Shown here in pieces: positions 33,868-37,331 of a stretch of DNA of 37,331 nt. Source of the DNA: Halobacteriales archaeon QS_3_64_16 (GTDB lineage: Archaea > Halobacteriota > Halobacteria > Halobacteriales > Halococcaceae); NCBI GenBank assembly GCA_003021705.1, contig PXRJ01000010.1:1-37331 (forward strand). Direction: 5' to 3'. Position 1 is the stretch's first letter. Each line of letters starts with the position of its first letter. Position numbers and translations under genes: made by a program. Below the pieces are notes generated by a model. The model was given only the letters and a program-made list of their open reading frames with translations. It was not told the origin of the DNA and searched no databases.

Positions 33868-33877
33868 GATTCATTAC
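33868..33877 (+). promoter_or_regulatory. TATA-like box of the second HTH_10 gene
   Basis: GATTCATTAC is centred about 25 bases before GTG 33897. It supports a leaderless GTG start and excludes the in-frame GTG at 33855. Confidence 0.4.
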
Positions 33878-33896
33878 GGCGTGTCGGCATACGTCC

Positions 33897-34547
33897 GTGC
33901 CAGTGAGCGTTATCGTCGAGTTCGAGACCGAGTGCTCGCGCTTACCGCTCGCGGAGGCGATCGCCGCCGTCCCCGAGGTCCGTCTGGAGATCGAACGCGA
34001 GACGGCGACGATCCCGACGATGCCTAACCTCTTCTTTTGGGCGGCCGGCGAGGACCTCGAGGCGTTCGCGGCCGCATTGGAGAGGGATGGGACCATCAGG
34101 GAGGTACGGCGGCTGAGCGAGGCCGGCGGCCGGATGCTGTTCTACGCCCAGGTCGGCGAGAACGCCGAGGTCGTTCCCTACCCCGAGTGGGTAAGACTCG
34201 GTGCGGAGGCCCTCAGCGGCCGGTATTATGCTGGTCGGTGGCACAACCGGATGCGCTTTCCCGACCGGGAGTCGCTGGGGGAGTATCGCGAGTTCTGCGA
34301 GGACAGCGCGATCGGCTTCTCGCTCCATCGACTCTACGACGCCGAAGGGGAGACGACCGCCCCACACGACGGTCTCACCGACGAGCAACGCGAGGTCTTC
34401 CGGGTGGCCTACGAACGGGGCTTCTTCGAGATCCCCCGCCAGGTCACCTTGACGGAACTCGGCGCGGAACTGGATATCTCGAACCAGTCGGTCTCCGAAC
34501 GCCTGCACCGAGGGTATGCCCGTCTCGTCGAGGAGTTCGTGCTCTAA
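33897..34547 (+). CDS. HTH_10 (Bat-type) transcription regulator
   Basis: A 216-residue protein starting at GTG 33897 (reading VPVSVIVEFE). The N-terminal ~150 residues form the Bat-like sensor fold, including MRFPDRESLGEYREFCED, which is shared by many haloarchaeal members. The C-terminus carries the HTH_10 domain: GLTDEQREVFRVAYERGFFE, then PRQVTLTELGAELDISNQSV and SERLHRGYARLVEEFVL. It is a DNA-binding regulator; the signal is unknown. The gene is divergent from the DsrE-family gene across 241 bases, so regulation of that gene is a fair inference. It is followed directly by a strong inverted repeat at 34557-34596. Confidence 0.88.
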   Translation: MPVSVIVEFETECSRLPLAEAIAAVPEVRLEIERETATIPTMPNLFFWAAGEDLEAFAAALERDGTIREVRRLSEAGGRMLFYAQVGENAEVVPYPEWVRLGAEALSGRYYAGRWHNRMRFPDRESLGEYREFCEDSAIGFSLHRLYDAEGETTAPHDGLTDEQREVFRVAYERGFFEIPRQVTLTELGAELDISNQSVSERLHRGYARLVEEFVL

Positions 34548-34556
34548 GAACGCACC

Positions 34557-34596
34557 TTTTTGCTGAGGTCCTCACGAGTGAGGACCTCAGCAAAAA
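34557..34596. terminator. Perfect 19-bp inverted repeat with terminal T/A runs
   Basis: TTTTTGCTGAGGTCCTCAC (34557-34575) pairs perfectly with GTGAGGACCTCAGCAAAAA (34578-34596) around a 2-base gap. It starts ten bases after the HTH_10 stop codon. The outer five base pairs give a T-run on each strand's 3' side, so it could end transcription from both directions. A second small hairpin, GTCGC/GCGAC, lies at about 34620-34632. A perfect palindrome this long could also be a short mobile-element relic. Confidence 0.6.
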
Positions 34597-34708
34597 TCTG
34601 CACCAAAAACCGCTCACTCGTCGCGTAGCGACTCGTTCGCGGCGGAGTACCTTGTGAGCGAGAATTATATTGTCGTAGTGCTGGAGAGCCTCTAAATCCG
34701 ATCTCGAC

Positions 34709-35719
34709 TCAGTGAATTACCTGTTCGATATCGTTGGGGCCGGCTCGCCGGACGACCGCGCGCAGGACGTCCTGGGCACCGGCGAGGTTGGCCGAGTCCC
34801 CATCGAGCACACACAGCTTTGCCGGAGCGCCCTCCTCGATCACGCCGCGATCCAGACCGGCGACCTCCGCGCCCGCGAGCGTCGCCATCTCGAGGACCTC
34901 TCGGGCGGAGAGATCGTAGAGTTTGGCTGCGAACTCCATCTCGCGGAACATCGAGGGGGAGTTCGACATGACGTTGTCCGTCCCGAGCGCGACGGTCGTA
35001 TGCTCGGTGAAGGTCTCGACCGGCGGTAATCCCACTCCGGTCACGAGGTTCGAGCGCGGGCAGACGACGATCGGGGTCTCGCCGGCGACGCGATCGATAT
35101 GCTCCTTCTCGGCGTAGACCATGTGGACGAGGAAGTCGGGATCGAGAGCGAGTGCGGCGTCGATGTCACTCGCGTCGCGCTCGCCGGCGTGAATACCGAA
35201 TAGCTTGCTGGCCTCCCGGGTGGCTGCGCGCTCGCGCTCGAAGTCGGCGTCGTTGGCACCACTGGCTCCGTACCCATCCGATTCGTACATCGCGTCTACG
35301 GACTCGCGTCCGAGCGCCAGTGCGTCGATCGCGAGGTCGGCGGTCGCCTCCTCGAAGGCCCGCACGCCCGCGACGTCGCCCTCGCGGAAGTCGAGAAAGG
35401 CCCCGACGCCCGCTTCCTGCATGTACCGGCCAGTGCTTTTCATCGCTTCCACCGACTCCTCGTAGCTGGCCGCGCGTAGCAGACGGTGTTTGAGGCCGTC
35501 GGGCGGGGCGACGAGTTCGTCGAGCGAGAGCCCCGCGCCGGCTTCCTTCGCGAGCGAGTCCCCGATATGAGTGTGAGCGTTGACGAAGGCCGGCAGCACG
35601 ATTTTCGAGGACGTAGTAGAGCACTCCTCGACGGCCGTGATCTCCCCGTCCTCCCAGACGACTCGCCCTTCGATCGGCTCGAAGGACCGGCCGGCGATCA
35701 CGGTGCCCTCGATTTCCAT
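34709..35719 (-). CDS. Amidohydrolase-family protein (Atz/Trz-like metal hydrolase)
   Basis: A 336-residue TIM-barrel hydrolase. The metal site is complete: His49 and His51 in NAHTHIGDS, His177 in FGIHAGE, His199 in LVHMVYAE and Asp248 in ALGTDNVM. A short beta domain flanks the barrel at both ends (MEIEGTVIAGRSF and AKLCVLDGDSANLAG). By family it removes an amino or amide group from a ring or side chain (guanine, cytosine, S-adenosylhomocysteine and chlorinated triazines are examples); its own substrate is unknown. At about 336 residues it is shorter than typical 420-residue Atz enzymes. Members of this shorter archaeal type are common, so I do not read it as truncated. Confidence 0.85.
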   Translation of the reverse strand: MEIEGTVIAGRSFEPIEGRVVWEDGEITAVEECSTTSSKIVLPAFVNAHTHIGDSLAKEAGAGLSLDELVAPPDGLKHRLLRAASYEESVEAMKSTGRYMQEAGVGAFLDFREGDVAGVRAFEEATADLAIDALALGRESVDAMYESDGYGASGANDADFERERAATREASKLFGIHAGERDASDIDAALALDPDFLVHMVYAEKEHIDRVAGETPIVVCPRSNLVTGVGLPPVETFTEHTTVALGTDNVMSNSPSMFREMEFAAKLYDLSAREVLEMATLAGAEVAGLDRGVIEEGAPAKLCVLDGDSANLAGAQDVLRAVVRRAGPNDIEQVIH

Positions 35720-35873
35720 ACCAGCCGTTCGCCCCCGGGGTATTCAACCCTGACGAGTCCGTTCTCCCCTCGATGGTCACTGTAGCCGGCCCTGGCTTCG
35801 CCTCAATCCGTCCGGCGAGGCACCCACCAGGAGCAGCTAGCTACCGACGTCGAGCGATGCCGCTTGCCTCCGA

Positions 35874-37103
35874 TCAATCCTCCTCGAACTCCGAGAGCGT
35901 CGCGTTGATGCCGGGCCGTGTGTCACTCACGAGTGTACCCTCGATATCCAGTCCTAACTCCCTGACCGCGGCTCCCCCAACCCGTTCGGTCGCGTCGGCG
36001 GGCGCATATACCCCGAGACGCCACTGTTCGTGCTGGACGCGTTCGAGCGCGCCCACGAGCGTCGAGTGCTCCCGGAGAGGGCGGATCTCCCCGCCGACGA
36101 CCACCCGCGTCGAGGATTCGGTCAGTGCCGGTCGGGCTGGGACATCAAGCAACACGTCCCCAGGATCGACGTCGGCCGCGGCGGCGATGTCCGCTTCGGC
36201 CGCCCGGATCGTCCCGTGATCGGCCTCGAGGAGTTCCGCGGAGACATCGGCCATCTCCGCCCATATCGCTCGCTTGTAGAGATCCCGTGCGCTGAGCCGG
36301 CGGGCGTCCTCTCGGGTCGCCTCCTCGTCTCGGAGGGCAACGAGCAAGTCGTGGTCGTCCATCCGGCGCAGCTCCCCTCCGTCGAGATCGCTCTCGGCGA
36401 GCAAGCGCTCCGCGCCGCGCTGGAGCATGGCCTTGCTGATCCGGGTGACGTGGTGGTTGTAGACCGTTGGGTTCATAAGCGCGCGAGCGACCAGCAGGCT
36501 CTCTGCGGTCTGGACGTTTCCCTCCTCGAGGACGAGCTCGCCGTCGACGAATCGGAGCTCACGGGTCAGTCGGCCGTGGTCGATCGTCCCGTAGGGCACT
36601 CCCGTATGATGGGCGTCACGGACGAGATAGTCGGTGCGATCGACGTCGAGTTCGCCCGAGATCAGTTGTCCGAGTCGCCCCTCCCCACGGACGAGATCGG
36701 CCACGGTCCCGGGATCGAGGTCGTGAGCCGCGAGGACCGCCGCGATCTGCCCCTCCGAAAGCAAGTCCGCGACGTCGTCGTGATACTTGCCGGTACGGCG
36801 GTAGATCAGCTCCTCGAGACAGTGGCTGTAGGGCCCGTGGCCGATATCGTGACAGATCGCCGCGGCCCGGACGCGCTCTGCCTGGCGGCCCTCGATGTCG
36901 AGATGCGAGAGGGCTTCGCTCGCGAGATGGTAGACCCCGAGGCTGTGTTCGAAGCGGGTGTGGTTCGCCGCGGGATAGACGTAGCCTGCCGTCCCGAGCT
37001 GGGTGACGTGGCGCAGGCGCTGGAGTGTAGGGGTATCCAGCAGGTCGCGGGCGACCCCCGAGACCTCGATGTAGTCGTGGACACTGTCCTTGATGACTTT
37101 CAT
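35874..37103 (-). CDS. HD-domain phosphohydrolase (dGTPase/SAMHD1-like)
   Basis: A 409-residue protein. The HD metal site is visible as HTRFEHSLGVYHLA (His48, His53), ICHDIGHGPYSH (His85-Asp86, His89) and the downstream Asp in ELDVDRTDYLVRDAHHTG, which supplies the last ligand. The arrangement matches the archaeal and bacterial YwfO/dNTPase-like branch, enzymes that remove triphosphate from nucleotides. Whether it acts on dNTPs or another nucleotide cannot be told. The C-terminal ~120 residues are a less conserved acidic region. The gene is complete. An opposite-strand open frame of 361 codons over it is only its shadow. Confidence 0.88.
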   Translation of the reverse strand: MKVIKDSVHDYIEVSGVARDLLDTPTLQRLRHVTQLGTAGYVYPAANHTRFEHSLGVYHLASEALSHLDIEGRQAERVRAAAICHDIGHGPYSHCLEELIYRRTGKYHDDVADLLSEGQIAAVLAAHDLDPGTVADLVRGEGRLGQLISGELDVDRTDYLVRDAHHTGVPYGTIDHGRLTRELRFVDGELVLEEGNVQTAESLLVARALMNPTVYNHHVTRISKAMLQRGAERLLAESDLDGGELRRMDDHDLLVALRDEEATREDARRLSARDLYKRAIWAEMADVSAELLEADHGTIRAAEADIAAAADVDPGDVLLDVPARPALTESSTRVVVGGEIRPLREHSTLVGALERVQHEQWRLGVYAPADATERVGGAAVRELGLDIEGTLVSDTRPGINATLSEFEED

Positions 37104-37217
37104 TGGTTAATCTAGGGCCCCTTGAGACAAAAGTTCACGAGTCGATCGAGCCGAGACGATCGGATGGTCGGCGGCTGGATCACGGCTGAGCGCGAGCGTC
37201 GACCGGGAATCGAGGAG

Positions 37218-37223
37218 TTAAGA
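37218..37223 (+). promoter_or_regulatory. TATA-like box of cofD
   Basis: TTAAGA centred about 27 bases before ATG 37247, consistent with a leaderless transcript. Confidence 0.4.
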
Positions 37224-37246
37224 ACGCGCTCACCGGAACTCGGGAT

Positions 37247-37331
37247 ATGACCACGTTTCTCTCCGGGGGGACCGGCACGCCGAAGTTGCTGTGGGGGGCA
37301 AGGGACGAATTCGACCCGGCCGAGACGACGG
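37247..37331 (+). CDS. cofD: 2-phospho-L-lactate transferase CofD, partial (5' end)
   Basis: The last 85 bases open a frame from ATG 37247: [20 protein letters not shown], then EFDPAETT, running off the right edge. The [10 protein letters not shown] start is the phosphate/GDP-binding loop of CofD, which joins a phospholactate-type unit to the deazaflavin Fo in coenzyme F420 synthesis. Only about 28 residues are present, so identification rests on this motif. Its presence supports the archaeal assignment. Confidence 0.8.
   Translation, partial: MTTFLSGGTGTPKLLWGARDEFDPAETT

Noticed and set aside
36030-37115. 361-codon plus-strand open frame
   Set aside because: Exact shadow of the HD phosphohydrolase gene, whose metal motifs leave no doubt about the strand.

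Overview
The window comes from a halophilic archaeon (class Halobacteria). It is GC-rich, and its proteins are strongly acidic and rich in D/E. It carries two Bat-type HTH_10 regulators, PAS/GAF histidine-kinase sequences, Tat-type signal peptides, a start of the F420 gene cofD, and several genes whose start codon lies about 26-28 nt after an archaeal TATA box (leaderless starts). The genus cannot be fixed from this sequence alone.

Layout. 1-709 is the 5' part of a secreted dockerin-like protein with a Thr/Glu stalk. 980-1825 holds two decayed genes: a truncated, frameshifted acetamidase and a DsrE-family gene broken near its 3' end. 1901-5441 has a zinc alcohol dehydrogenase, a tRNA methylthiotransferase, a frameshifted BASS-like transporter and a PPOX flavoprotein. 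5442-9950 has a hairpin-rich spacer, an HTH_10 regulator divergent from a large sarcosine/dimethylglycine dehydrogenase-like enzyme, and a UspA protein. 10086-12081 holds small membrane proteins and a zinc-ribbon protein. 12261-19101 is a minus-strand run of transport and nitrogen-compound genes: a BCCT betaine-type carrier, an M20 amidohydrolase, an MFS carrier and an SLC13 carrier. 19229-26229 has a DUF4385 protein, a polysaccharide deacetylase lipoprotein, dnaJ, a Rieske protein with a long uncharacterised C-terminal region, a second hairpin-rich spacer and a Tat-exported hydrolase-like protein. 26381-29272 is a gene graveyard: two signal-transduction remnants head to head. 29418-37331 has a pterin dehydratase, a methyltransferase, birA, a glycosyltransferase, an intact DsrE paralogue divergent from an HTH_10 regulator, an amidohydrolase, an HD phosphohydrolase and the start of cofD.

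How the genes may work together (inference). The BCCT carrier plus the sarcosine/dimethylglycine dehydrogenase suggest uptake and demethylation of methylated glycines, with the divergent HTH_10 gene as a candidate regulator. The amidase-type hydrolase, the MFS carrier and the dead acetamidase suggest scavenging of amide or carbamoyl compounds. No CRISPR array, integrase, transposase, rRNA or tRNA was recognised.

I found no convincing complete new defence or biosynthetic system. The least explained items are the Rieske fusion, the KaiC-like/kinase mosaic and the two spacers that share a hairpin element with different arm sequences.
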